Shown piece after piece: positions 9,115 to 17,156 of a stretch of 37,077 nucleotides of DNA (its first letter is position 1; each line of letters begins with the position of its first letter). Below the pieces are notes generated by a model that saw only the letters and a list, made by a program, of their open reading frames with translations, did no database searches and was not told where the DNA came from. A program made the position numbers and the translations under genes. This stretch comes from Verrucomicrobiales bacterium (GTDB lineage: Bacteria > Verrucomicrobiota > Verrucomicrobiia > Verrucomicrobiales > DEV007), in the NCBI GenBank assembly GCA_029213065.1, contig JARGPH010000027.1, forward strand, positions 1 through 37,077, in the 5' to 3' direction.

Positions 9115-9804
9115 ATGTCGAATCTGAAACGTAACGGAAAATTACGATGGTCGCCCAGCTACCTGAGAAACCGGGGACAACTGACCCGCGCGCAGAAGCG
9201 GGCCCAGCGCGACTTGTGGCCTTTTTACGGGATACCTTTTCGATTCGACGAAGTGATCGATCCGACTGATCATTTTCCCTGCGCCGGCGAACCGCTCATC
9301 GTCGAAATCGGATTCGGAATGGGAGACCATTTGATCGCACTGGCGGAGGCATTGCCAAGGCGCAACCTCCTCGGAATCGAAGTGCACCGTCCCGGTATCG
9401 CCGCCGCGATGGCAAAAGCCCACGTCGCAGGAGTCGAAAACCTTCGCGTGATGCGGGGCGACGCGCGGCTTGTCCTGACAGATCACTTTGAATCAGAAAT
9501 CGCCGATACGGTCCTCATACAGTTTCCCGATCCGTGGCCTCACCCGGGCGATGCGCACCGGCGTCTCGTCCAGCCGGGAATGGTCGCGGTAATCCGGGAG
9601 CGCCTGCAGAAAAACGGACACCTTCTCATCACCACTGACGTAGAAGTCTATGCGGACCACTGCAGAGATATTGTTTTGTCATCTCCGGGCTGGAAAGAGG
9701 TCGACGACTCAGCATTCAGCCGGCATCGAATCATCACTCAATACGAACGCAAAGCCATCAACGAAGGGCGATCCATCCACGAACTGAAATTTCAAAAAGC
9801 GTAA
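9115..9804 (+). CDS. trmB: tRNA (guanine-N7)-methyltransferase
   Basis: SAM-dependent enzyme that makes m7G, normally at position 46 in the variable loop of tRNAs. At 229 residues it is the usual size for TrmB. Visible motifs are the SAM-binding loop VEIGFGMGDH (63-72), the acidic end of strand 2 in GIEVHRPG (87-94), GDARLV (115-120) and the family signature FPDPWP (137-142) followed by HRRLVQP. The catalytic Asp is D139. The segment between FPDPWP and HRRLVQ reads HPGDA instead of the common basic KKRH-type sequence, a modest divergence. The ATG at 9115 is preceded by AGGTGA, an acceptable ribosome-binding site. It diverges from the DUF2339 gene and is followed 115 bases later by the HAMP/cyclase-like gene. 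Confidence 0.93.
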   Translation: MSNLKRNGKLRWSPSYLRNRGQLTRAQKRAQRDLWPFYGIPFRFDEVIDPTDHFPCAGEPLIVEIGFGMGDHLIALAEALPRRNLLGIEVHRPGIAAAMAKAHVAGVENLRVMRGDARLVLTDHFESEIADTVLIQFPDPWPHPGDAHRRLVQPGMVAVIRERLQKNGHLLITTDVEVYADHCRDIVLSSPGWKEVDDSAFSRHRIITQYERKAINEGRSIHELKFQKA

Positions 9805-9919
9805 CTCGTTTGTAAGTAGCCGCAGCTCCGGAAAGTCACAACAATGTTCACTTGTTTGTGGTTTTGAAGGAAACCGTTCCTGTAGTAGACTACGCTGAAT
9901 CCGCCACCTCTTCACCACC

Positions 9920-11350
9920 GTGCCTTTTCGACGTAAATTACATACCCTGCTGGTTCTCCTCGTCGGGGTCAGTTGCGGTTTGCTGCTCTGGATGAGCCTT
10001 CGCAAGGCGAGCCGGCTTGCCTTTGGATTGATTCAGGAAAAGGTACTCTCGGTGGTCGTGAGCACTGCGCCGCGAGTCGACGGCGACAAGGTGGCTCAAC
10101 TGACTTCTCCCGATCAGGATTTATCCCCGCTCTACATCGAAGTGCGGGACAAACTTCGCGAGGTGCGTGATGCCAACGGGGAGGGCGCGCTCCCGATTCG
10201 CTTTATCTACCTGATTCGCCCGCTTGAGAACGGCGATTGGGAGTACGTCGTTGATGCCGAGGAAAAAGGAGAGGATCGATCATCTCTGGGCGACCTTGTT
10301 GAGTTTGAAAGCGAACTTGAGAAGCCGCCCCTCAACACGGCCCGAGTCGACGAAGCCTACGCTCGCGATTCTTTCGGAACCTGGCTCTCGGCCTTTGCCC
10401 CTGTGACAGATTCAACCGGTAAAACGGTCGCCGTCCTTGGTGCCGACATCGAATCCCACCGGATCGAAGTGCTTCTGAAACAACTCCTCGTCGGTGACCT
10501 CATTGCAATGCTCATTTCTCTCTGCATGGCAACGGCAGTCGCCGCCTGGCTCGCCAGAAAAGTGACCCTCCCTCTGACTGAGCTCCGCGACTTCGTGAGA
10601 CGTATCGAGCGGGGCAATCTTTCCTCCCGCCTCGAGGTAAAGAGCAACGATGAATTCGGTGAACTCGCTAAAGCCATCAACCAGATGGCGGAGGGTCTCG
10701 AAGAACGGGAATCCCTCAAGGGCGCGCTGGTCGACTATGTGCGCTCGCAGGCGGCGGATACAAAACTGAAGCGAACGGACGATGAGCAAAACGTAAATCG
10801 CGAGATCACGGTTCTCGTTGCTGATCTCGTCGGATTCAGCCAGCTCACCTCGCTGTTGGGAAGTGAAAGGGTCTTCGCACTCTTGAATGAATACTTCTCC
10901 ACGATGATCGATGTGATTCTCCGCCACCGCGGATCGCTGGAAAAGTCGTCTGACGAAAGCGTCATCGCTGTCTTCGGATTGAACTCCGAAGACTCCCACC
11001 AGGCACGACATGCTGTCGAGACAGCGCTGGCGATGCAACAGGCGCTGAACAAGCTGCTGAAGGAGTGGAAAATCAAAACGAACAAACCGATCTTCCTCGA
11101 AATCGGAATTTCGACCAGCCCGCTACTCTGCCCTGTCGATCAGCTCGACTGCGATTCAGTGCGCCTCGTCATCGACCAAGCCAGCACGGCTAAGACAGTG
11201 GGACTGAAACACGGCAATCGGCTCACCGTCGCGGAAACCACTGCAAAAAAACTTCAACGCGCCTTCCCTCTCGAAGTGGTTGAGAAGGAACCAGGCCTGG
11301 GCGACGAGACTTTCTTCCGCGTCGACATGCCGATGCTGACGAATGCCTGA
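9920..11350 (+). CDS. Membrane sensor with HAMP and degenerate class III nucleotidyl cyclase domain
   Basis: A 476-residue protein starting at GTG 9920, chosen because it includes the N-terminal membrane helix (LHTLLVLLVGVSCGLLL). Order: helix 8-25; extracytoplasmic PAS/Cache-like sensor ~30-180; second helix ~188-210; HAMP ~211-265 (TLPLTELRDFVRRIERGNLS); cyclase-like domain ~294-470. In the cyclase domain the first metal Asp (VADLVGFS, D302) and second (D345) remain, as does the Lys two before the usual GD. However, the usual GD is SD, the IHTG motif reads ISTS, and the GDxVNxAxR motif reads IDQASTAKT, so the transition-state Asn and Arg are replaced by Ser (422) and Thr (426). By family knowledge such a domain should have little or no homodimeric cyclase activity. 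It may be a nucleotide-binding sensor or work with a partner. Confidence 0.85.
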   Translation: MPFRRKLHTLLVLLVGVSCGLLLWMSLRKASRLAFGLIQEKVLSVVVSTAPRVDGDKVAQLTSPDQDLSPLYIEVRDKLREVRDANGEGALPIRFIYLIRPLENGDWEYVVDAEEKGEDRSSLGDLVEFESELEKPPLNTARVDEAYARDSFGTWLSAFAPVTDSTGKTVAVLGADIESHRIEVLLKQLLVGDLIAMLISLCMATAVAAWLARKVTLPLTELRDFVRRIERGNLSSRLEVKSNDEFGELAKAINQMAEGLEERESLKGALVDYVRSQAADTKLKRTDDEQNVNREITVLVADLVGFSQLTSLLGSERVFALLNEYFSTMIDVILRHRGSLEKSSDESVIAVFGLNSEDSHQARHAVETALAMQQALNKLLKEWKIKTNKPIFLEIGISTSPLLCPVDQLDCDSVRLVIDQASTAKTVGLKHGNRLTVAETTAKKLQRAFPLEVVEKEPGLGDETFFRVDMPMLTNA

Positions 11351-11365
11351 TAGAAGACGATAGAC

Positions 11366-12712
11366 TCAGACCTTCATCGAAGCGCGCGTCACCCGCATGA
11401 CATTGCCACCGATGATCTTGCGAATCTCGTCATCCGAGTAGCCACGCATCACAAGCCCGACGGTAAAGAGCGGCCAGTTTGTCCAGGCAACGCTGTCCGC
11501 CATTGCCGAGGTGCGTTTGAAATCATCTTTCGGCCAGAGAGAACGAAAATCCTCTCTCTTACGCCCTCTCAGATTCGCGACTGCCGCTTTCTTGTTTTCC
11601 GCCGATGCGTTCTGAGAATTGTAGCCCATGTCGGTTCCGATCGCGACATACTCAGGGCCGAACTTTTTAGCAATGTAATCAATGTGATCGATCAGCACAT
11701 TGATGTTCCCCGCGCCCCGGAGATACCACGGAATACAGCAGATCCCGACAAAACCATCCGTGTCCGCAATCGCCTTGACGACTTCATCCGGCTTGCTTCG
11801 AAAATGAGGGTAGACTCCACCGGCGACCGTGTGACTGGCGACACAGGGAAGTTCGGACATTTGCGCCGCCTCAAGACTCGTCTGCCAGCCCGAATGCGAA
11901 CAGTCAGGGATCACCCCGATCCGATTCATTTCTCTCACCACCTCGCGACCGAAATCACTCAGCCCTGCATTGGCAGGTTCGCCGCAGCCATCACCAATCA
12001 TGTTCCGACGCTGATAGGTGAGATGCATCATGCGGATTCCCAGCTGATAGAATACCCGGATATACCGCAGCTCATCCTCAACCGACACCCACTGCTGGGT
12101 CAGAGGCGCCCCGTTTCCGGTGAAGTAAAAACAATGCCGGCCCTCTTTCTTCGCGGTGACCACATCGTCAGGCGTGACGGCCTTCGGCGAAAATTCCGGC
12201 AACATGTCTGAGGCATAGGTGAAGTTGGAGAGCCGCTTGATCAGTTTCAACGGGTCCTGCCCCTCTTCACCGGCATTTTGAAACACGCAGGTTACGCCCG
12301 AGGCACGCCATGCCGATTCGTATTCAATGCGCTCAGCCTCGTCCGTGACATACCGGGTCATCGTCATTTGCTCGCGCATGTCCTTCAGTTCGATCGCGGA
12401 AGCCCCTGACAAAGCGGCTCTTTTAATCGCCTCCCCGTCAATCGCGGCACGGGGAGCAAAGCCGTAGGAATCAAATACGAGCGCGTCGGCATGCAGTTCG
12501 AGACCGCGCTGCAGCTCGGACGCCGAGGGTTTGAGATCATTCAGCGCCACCTCACGACAACGCTGAATCTGTGGATTCAAGTTTTCCGTGATGGCACCGA
12601 GGGCATTTGCCGCGGCATCCACTCCGGCACTCTGATCCTGAGCCACTGCTTTTCCCGCGGCAGCTCCCGCCAGCGCCAGTGACCCTGCTCCCAATAATTC
12701 ACGTCGATCCAT
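11366..12712 (-). CDS. M19 (membrane/renal dipeptidase) family protein, exported
   Basis: A 448-residue protein from the ATG at 12712; a longer in-frame start at 12748 is less likely because the 12712 start places a Tat-like signal (DRRELLGAGSLALAGAAAG) at the N-terminus. Family motifs are clear in the middle and C-terminal half: GLSDFGREVVREMNRIGVI, then PDCSHSG (His ~273), VASHT (His ~294) and AIGTDMGYN (Asp ~361), corresponding to M19 metal or active-site positions. The N-terminal HxD zinc motif expected near LVFDSYGF is absent, and the bridging Glu region reads FTGNGAP. It may therefore have one metal or an altered activity. It converges on the cyclase-like gene with a 15-base gap. Family confident; dipeptidase activity doubtful. 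Confidence 0.8.
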   Translation of the reverse strand: MDRRELLGAGSLALAGAAAGKAVAQDQSAGVDAAANALGAITENLNPQIQRCREVALNDLKPSASELQRGLELHADALVFDSYGFAPRAAIDGEAIKRAALSGASAIELKDMREQMTMTRYVTDEAERIEYESAWRASGVTCVFQNAGEEGQDPLKLIKRLSNFTYASDMLPEFSPKAVTPDDVVTAKKEGRHCFYFTGNGAPLTQQWVSVEDELRYIRVFYQLGIRMMHLTYQRRNMIGDGCGEPANAGLSDFGREVVREMNRIGVIPDCSHSGWQTSLEAAQMSELPCVASHTVAGGVYPHFRSKPDEVVKAIADTDGFVGICCIPWYLRGAGNINVLIDHIDYIAKKFGPEYVAIGTDMGYNSQNASAENKKAAVANLRGRKREDFRSLWPKDDFKRTSAMADSVAWTNWPLFTVGLVMRGYSDDEIRKIIGGNVMRVTRASMKV

Positions 12713-12865
12713 CGTGGAACGGTAGCAAGATCGCTCATCCGCGGGCAACTGCCTTCAAGACCTCATCACGTTAGCGAAATACGGGAAAACGAACACGCTG
12801 GAGGGAGCGGTTTTCCCTACGCAAAAGCAAATATTCGGAAAATTCAGATTATAAATAACAAATTA

Positions 12866-12893
12866 TTGATAATTTCCATAACATGAATACATT
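12866..12893 (+). promoter_or_regulatory. Candidate promoter for the RedB-like/kinase unit
   Basis: TTGATA (12866-12871) and TACATT (12888-12893) are separated by 16 bases in a strongly AT-rich gap between divergent genes. A start site after this box would leave a leader of only a few bases before the ATG at 12906, so translation would be nearly leaderless. This is pattern matching to a sigma-70 type promoter and is weak evidence. Confidence 0.25.
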
Positions 12894-12905
12894 GGAACAC
12901 CTCCT

Positions 12906-13532
12906 ATGAAAACACACTTCCAACGCGAAGGACGTTTTTCCCGATTGTCTGCCTTCCGGCCCCTGTTTGTATGGGGTCTCCTCTGCCTTTCGGGATTCAC
13001 GCTACTCGCCAATTACGTCAATACTCCGGGTCCTCAGACGCTTCCTGATGAGTCTGTTACGGGCGATCCTGCCTCGACGGATGGTGGCGCACAGGTGTTC
13101 ATGTTCATCCATCCAAAGTGCCCGTGCAGCAAGGCCAGTCTCACGGAGCTGCAGGAGGTCGTCCAACGCGCCAGCGGACACATCGGGGAGCTGCGATTTT
13201 ATGTCACCGTTTCCGACCCGGAAAGCTCCGGAAACTGGAGAGAGGAAGGTCTCATTCGTCAGCTCCAGAGCTGGGGAGGCAATTCCTCGGTCTATTTTGA
13301 CAGCGATGGAGAAACGGCGCGGCGCTATGGTGCCCTGACGTCGGGTCACGTCGTGGCTTTCGATGCGAATGGAGAGCAGATTTTTACAGGAGGCATCACC
13401 GGAAGCCGGGGCCACCGGGGTGACAACCGGGGGCGTCGCGAGCTCGTCAGCGCACTGACAGATCATCAGGACCGGTCTGCCTCGTCACTGGTTTTCGGCT
13501 GCCAAATTCAATCCTTCGAAGAAGCACTCTAA
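12906..13532 (+). CDS. RedB-like thioredoxin-fold membrane-anchored protein
   Basis: A 208-residue protein with an N-terminal membrane anchor (about 17-37, RPLFVWGLLCLSGFTLLANY) and a thioredoxin-like domain outside the cytoplasm. The redox motif is HPKCPCSKASL, with Cys 72 and Cys 74 in a CPC arrangement instead of CxxC. A third Cys sits near the C-terminus in VFGCQ (199), as in proteins annotated RedB in PVC and other bacteria, which often end in a similar VFGC segment. Strand FDSDGETARRYGALTSGHVVAF resembles the cis-Pro side of the fold, but the usual cis-Pro is not obvious. The stop is 10 bases before the ATG of the next gene, a hybrid histidine kinase, so the two are almost certainly cotranscribed. 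A redox partner for that kinase is inferred. No Shine-Dalgarno site precedes the ATG; the bases there are CACCTCCT. Confidence 0.75.
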   Translation: MKTHFQREGRFSRLSAFRPLFVWGLLCLSGFTLLANYVNTPGPQTLPDESVTGDPASTDGGAQVFMFIHPKCPCSKASLTELQEVVQRASGHIGELRFYVTVSDPESSGNWREEGLIRQLQSWGGNSSVYFDSDGETARRYGALTSGHVVAFDANGEQIFTGGITGSRGHRGDNRGRRELVSALTDHQDRSASSLVFGCQIQSFEEAL

Positions 13533-13542
13533 CTTGTTTTCC

Positions 13543-15777
13543 ATGAACATCGGAGTATTCCAGGCATTCCAACCTTCAAACGACGAAATCGATGTTCGAT
13601 TTCAATGGGAACTCAATCAGTTCCGCCAGATTCACAATCAGCTCTTCGCGTGGATTCTGCCGATTCAGTGGATCGCCTGCATCATTCTCGCAGCAATCGT
13701 ATCCCCGCTTAACTGGAAAGGAGACGTTTCAACTCTGCATCCCCACCTCCTTGCCACCATTTTTCTGGGAGGACTCGTCTCACTCTACCCCGTATATCTT
13801 GCCAAAAAACACAGTAGAGACGCCTCGACGCGGTATGCCGTAGCGATCGCGCAAATGCTGATGTCAGGCCTCTTGGTCCACCTTTGCGGAGGGCGCATCG
13901 AAGCGCACTTTCATATCTTCGCCTCTCTTGCATTGCTGGCCTTTTACCGCGACAACAAACTCCTCTGGTTCTCCGCTGCGGTCATTGCTGCAGACCACCT
14001 CGTCCGCGGCATTTTCTGGCCCCGGTCAGTCTTTGGAGTCGACGAAGCATTGCCGGTGCTTCGCGCTTTGGAACACCTCGCATGGGTCTCACTGGAAGTT
14101 ATTGCGCTGAGCTTCTCCAATCGACGCAGTCATCGGGAGATGCAGGGAATCGTCAGCAGGCAGATCGTTCTTGAGAATACCGAAACCGTTCTCGAGCATC
14201 AGGTGGCAAACCGGACGAGAGAATTGCGTGAGAGCGAACAGAAGGCTCGCAAGCGTTTCGATAATGCGCCCATCGGTATGTATCACTGCGACAGCGCTGG
14301 AAAATTACTGAGCGTCAACCCGGCGATGGCGAACCTGCTGGGTTATAAATCCGGCGACGAAATGCTGGAAGAAGTCGAAACCCTCGACCAAATCCAGTGC
14401 CGCGAATCAACGACGACAGAGAGCTGGCTCGAAGCGGTCCTCGAAAATCGGGGTTACCGACACCGGGATTCTCAGTGGAGGCACCGGAACGGCACTGCCA
14501 TCCCCATTCGTGAATCGACGAAAGTAATGCCCGCGAAAGACGGGAACCGTCAGGAGATTGAAGGAATCGTCGAGGATCTCACCGAATTGAGAGAACTGGA
14601 GGAACGCTATCTTCACTCCGGGAAAGTGCAGGCGATCGGCCAGCTCACCACCGGGATCGCTCACGATTTCAATACCTTCCTCACATCCATCGTCGGCTTC
14701 TCCGATCTCATCATCGAATGCCCCGATACACCGGAAAGTATTCGCGACCGGGTGAAGGACATTCACACTTCTGCGGGACGTGCAACGCGACTCACCTCTC
14801 AACTTCTTGCGTTCAGCAAAAAGCAGACTTTCCAACCCGAGGCTTTTCAACTTCCCGCCTCGGTGGAGAACATGAAGGGGCTTCTCCAGCATCTCGTGGG
14901 AGACTCAATCGCTATCCAACTCAAAACCCCGGAGAGCGCGGAAGCCGTCTACGCTGATCCCCTGCAGATTGAGCAGGTCATACTGAATCTCGCCGCCAAC
15001 GCGCGTGACGCCATGCCTGAGGGAGGCGAGATTACGATCGAAATCGGGGAAACCACTCTCAGCGAAGGGTTCATGTCCTACTGCGGCGAAGCCACCCCGG
15101 GAACTTACGTTTCGATGTCAGTGAGCGACACAGGCGGCGGAATCACTGAAGAGGTCCGAAAGCAGATCTTCGACCCTTTCTTCACCACCAAGGGGACCTC
15201 CGGAACCGGACTGGGACTCGCCACCTCCATCGGCATCATCAAGCAATCAGGGGGGCATATCACCCTCGACAGCGAGTCACAGAATGGATGCACCTTTCGG
15301 GTCTACCTTCCCACATCGGAGAATCACTCACTCAAAGTAAGGCCGACCGGTCTATGCTCAGACACAGAAACGAACTGCCAATCGCCCTCCAACAGCGTCC
15401 GTAGAATCCTCTTTGCCGAGGACGAGATGATGGCACGTAAGCTGGGCGTTCTCGCGCTCTCCTCCCTCGGCTATCAAGTGGTCGAGGCCGCCAACGGAGC
15501 TGATGCTCTTGAAAAATTTCTCACTCAGAAAGACGACGGAAAATTCGAACTGGTCATCACCGATATCATGATGCCGGTCATGGACGGAATGGAACTGGCA
15601 GAGCGGATCTCCGGAATCTCACCCGACACGCCCATCATTTACACTTCGGGATACACGAACGAAGCCATCGCCAGCACCGACGAGCTGAAGGAGGGCCACC
15701 ATTTTCTCCAGAAGCCCTACCCTATCAAACTCCTCGGCAGCAAGATCACTGAGGCTCTCAACCTTTCGGTGGCCTGA
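13543..15777 (+). CDS. Membrane-bound hybrid histidine kinase (PAS, HisKA, HATPase, receiver)
   Basis: A 744-residue sensor kinase from the ATG at 13543; an in-frame TTG at 13534 would add three residues. The N-terminal ~195 residues hold about five or six membrane helices, including CGGRIEAHFHIFASLALLAF, whose paired His could bind metal or haem. A coiled segment leads to a PAS domain (~235-350). The HisKA region has the phosphorylated His in GIAHDFNTFL (H374). The ATPase domain shows NLAANARDAM (N box), SDTGGGI (G1) and GTSGTGLGLA (G2). A C-terminal receiver has the acidic pair in FAEDE, the phospho-acceptor in VITDIMMPVMDG (D674) and the conserved Lys in FLQKPYP. No DNA-binding output is attached, so signal probably passes to a separate regulator by phosphotransfer. 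It is cotranscribed with the upstream thioredoxin-fold gene. Confidence 0.92.
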   Translation: MNIGVFQAFQPSNDEIDVRFQWELNQFRQIHNQLFAWILPIQWIACIILAAIVSPLNWKGDVSTLHPHLLATIFLGGLVSLYPVYLAKKHSRDASTRYAVAIAQMLMSGLLVHLCGGRIEAHFHIFASLALLAFYRDNKLLWFSAAVIAADHLVRGIFWPRSVFGVDEALPVLRALEHLAWVSLEVIALSFSNRRSHREMQGIVSRQIVLENTETVLEHQVANRTRELRESEQKARKRFDNAPIGMYHCDSAGKLLSVNPAMANLLGYKSGDEMLEEVETLDQIQCRESTTTESWLEAVLENRGYRHRDSQWRHRNGTAIPIRESTKVMPAKDGNRQEIEGIVEDLTELRELEERYLHSGKVQAIGQLTTGIAHDFNTFLTSIVGFSDLIIECPDTPESIRDRVKDIHTSAGRATRLTSQLLAFSKKQTFQPEAFQLPASVENMKGLLQHLVGDSIAIQLKTPESAEAVYADPLQIEQVILNLAANARDAMPEGGEITIEIGETTLSEGFMSYCGEATPGTYVSMSVSDTGGGITEEVRKQIFDPFFTTKGTSGTGLGLATSIGIIKQSGGHITLDSESQNGCTFRVYLPTSENHSLKVRPTGLCSDTETNCQSPSNSVRRILFAEDEMMARKLGVLALSSLGYQVVEAANGADALEKFLTQKDDGKFELVITDIMMPVMDGMELAERISGISPDTPIIYTSGYTNEAIASTDELKEGHHFLQKPYPIKLLGSKITEALNLSVA

Positions 15778-15924
15778 GGGACGCCCGCCCTCCGGAATCG
15801 GCCGCGAAGAGACCGGAAGCACCACCCGGCAGGGAGAGATTCATTTTCCTTATGCGGATCTAGAAGATTGACATCGGAGGCGGGAACCAGAACCGTGACG
15901 CAAATTATTTGCACCTGATAAATC

Positions 15925-16404
15925 ATGGCATCACAACCGATACTGGACCTCACTACCATCAACCCCGAAGACGTCGCTGTCACCAAAGACGAGATTCTTG
16001 CTCTAAACGCTCAACGCGATGAGTTCGAACAGGTCGACAAGTTGATCTCCATCGATCTCGAGGAAGGTCTTGCCGTGGGAATCAAAACCCAGAAGTCCGA
16101 CGAATTCTGGACAAGAGGCCACATCCCCGGTCGCCCCATCATGCCGGGTGTTCTCATGATCGAAATGGCCGCTCAAATCAGCTCCGTGATCTACCATCTC
16201 AAGTTCGAAACCAACGGGACCAAATTCTTCGGCTTCGGCGGGGTGAACAATGTCAAATTCCGCGGAAGCGTTGAGCCGGGCGCTGATTTAATCATGGTCG
16301 TGAAGGCGAAAAAATTGCGCTCAAGAATGGCCATCTTTGAAGCCCAGGGCTTCGTCGACGGAACGATGGTCTTTGAAGGCGAGGTCACAGGGATTGTGAT
16401 CTAA
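15925..16404 (+). CDS. FabZ/FabA-like 3-hydroxyacyl-ACP dehydratase (hotdog fold)
   Basis: A 159-residue single hotdog domain that would dehydrate 3-hydroxyacyl-ACP to enoyl-ACP in fatty-acid synthesis. The family signature is GHIPGRPIMPGVLMIEMAAQ, with the catalytic His (H66) and Glu (E80) both present. The later GVNNVKFRGSVEPGADL matches the second conserved block of FabZ. The N-terminal ~40 residues are longer and more acidic than in compact FabZ proteins. It stands alone: the hybrid kinase ends 147 bases upstream, and a convergent lipoprotein gene lies downstream. It may be a second, specialised dehydratase instead of the housekeeping FabZ, since no other fab gene is adjacent. Confidence 0.88.
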   Translation: MASQPILDLTTINPEDVAVTKDEILALNAQRDEFEQVDKLISIDLEEGLAVGIKTQKSDEFWTRGHIPGRPIMPGVLMIEMAAQISSVIYHLKFETNGTKFFGFGGVNNVKFRGSVEPGADLIMVVKAKKLRSRMAIFEAQGFVDGTMVFEGEVTGIVI

Positions 16405-16419
16405 TGTGTAGCTAACAAA

Positions 16420-16455
16420 AAAGGGAAGCCCGGCCATTCGACCAGACTTCCCTTT
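16420..16455 (-). terminator. Intrinsic terminator, minus strand
   Basis: AAAGGGAAG-type 9-bp stem (16420-16428 with 16447-16455) and an 18-base loop. Read on the minus strand, the second arm runs straight into a T tract (CTTCCCTTTTTTGTT), so it should stop transcription arriving from the lipoprotein gene. On the plus strand there is no T tract after the stem. Confidence 0.65.
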
Positions 16456-16507
16456 CCGAATGTCGCGCCTCTTTGCGGCCTCGTTCCTCCCGTGCCCCCC
16501 GGCGGAG

Positions 16508-16525
16508 GAACGCCTCAAGGCGTTC
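16508..16525. terminator. Short hairpin GAACGCC-TCAA-GGCGTTC
   Basis: A perfect 7-bp stem with a 4-base loop lies 20 bases past the stop codon of the lipoprotein gene on the minus strand. It has no T tract, so it may protect the mRNA 3' end or act together with the T-tailed hairpin at 16420-16455. Confidence 0.45.
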
Positions 16526-16545
16526 TCATTCGAAATTGGACGGAG

Positions 16546-17115
16546 TCAGGGAATCTTCACATCGACCGCCCCCGACAGAGGGATCAAGGCCGTGTTCGAC
16601 GGGTCACTCGCGGAAGCTCCCTTCCCTTCGAAAGTCGCCGCAAAGTTCCCCTCCGCGTCGCATTTCGTGACCGTGATCGTCCCCGTCTTAAAAGTGATGG
16701 AGGGGTCGCTTTTGAGAAACCCCATAATGGAAAGCATCGCGCTGCGCTCACCCTCCGCCGGGGGCGTACCCGAAATCGGCACGAACCGGCCCGTCGGGCT
16801 GTCCCCGTCGTTCACCGTGTAATTAAGGCTGAAAACTTCGTCGTCCGGCCCCGCGAGGCGAATCCCCGCACCCGGCCCTGACGGAACCAGCTCGGTTCCC
16901 ATTTTCTTAAACAGCTCCACCTCGACCTCTTCGTCACCGAAGTTCACCTTGAGACTGCCGTAGCGCTCTCCCTTCTTAACGGGTTTGTTTGCCGGAGCCA
17001 ACTCGGGCGCCGGCCCCGATGGTTTTTCCACGGTCGAGGACGGGGCCTCACCGGAACAGGCGGCAAGCAGAGCCGCGAACGAGAGAGCAATGAGATTTAA
17101 TAGCGTGGTTTTCAT
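16546..17115 (-). CDS. Unrecognised small lipoprotein
   Basis: A 189-residue protein from the ATG at 17115; an in-frame GTG at 17136 would add seven residues ahead of the signal and is unlikely. The signal peptide MKTTLLNLIALSFAALLAAC ends in a good lipobox (LLAAC), so Cys20 would be lipidated. A Pro/Ser/Ala-rich spacer of about 30 residues follows, then a compact beta-rich domain (YGSLKVNFGDEEVEVELFKK, ITFKTGTITVTKCDAEGNF). No family was recognised. It lies 41 bases after the secreted PPC-like gene on the same strand and probably shares its transcript. Two hairpins follow its stop. It is probably attached to the outer or inner membrane facing the periplasm. Confidence 0.75.
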   Translation of the reverse strand: MKTTLLNLIALSFAALLAACSGEAPSSTVEKPSGPAPELAPANKPVKKGERYGSLKVNFGDEEVEVELFKKMGTELVPSGPGAGIRLAGPDDEVFSLNYTVNDGDSPTGRFVPISGTPPAEGERSAMLSIMGFLKSDPSITFKTGTITVTKCDAEGNFAATFEGKGASASDPSNTALIPLSGAVDVKIP

Positions 17116-17156
17116 CTTGATAAGGCTTGGGTTCACTTTTGTTAGAAAAAACTGAA

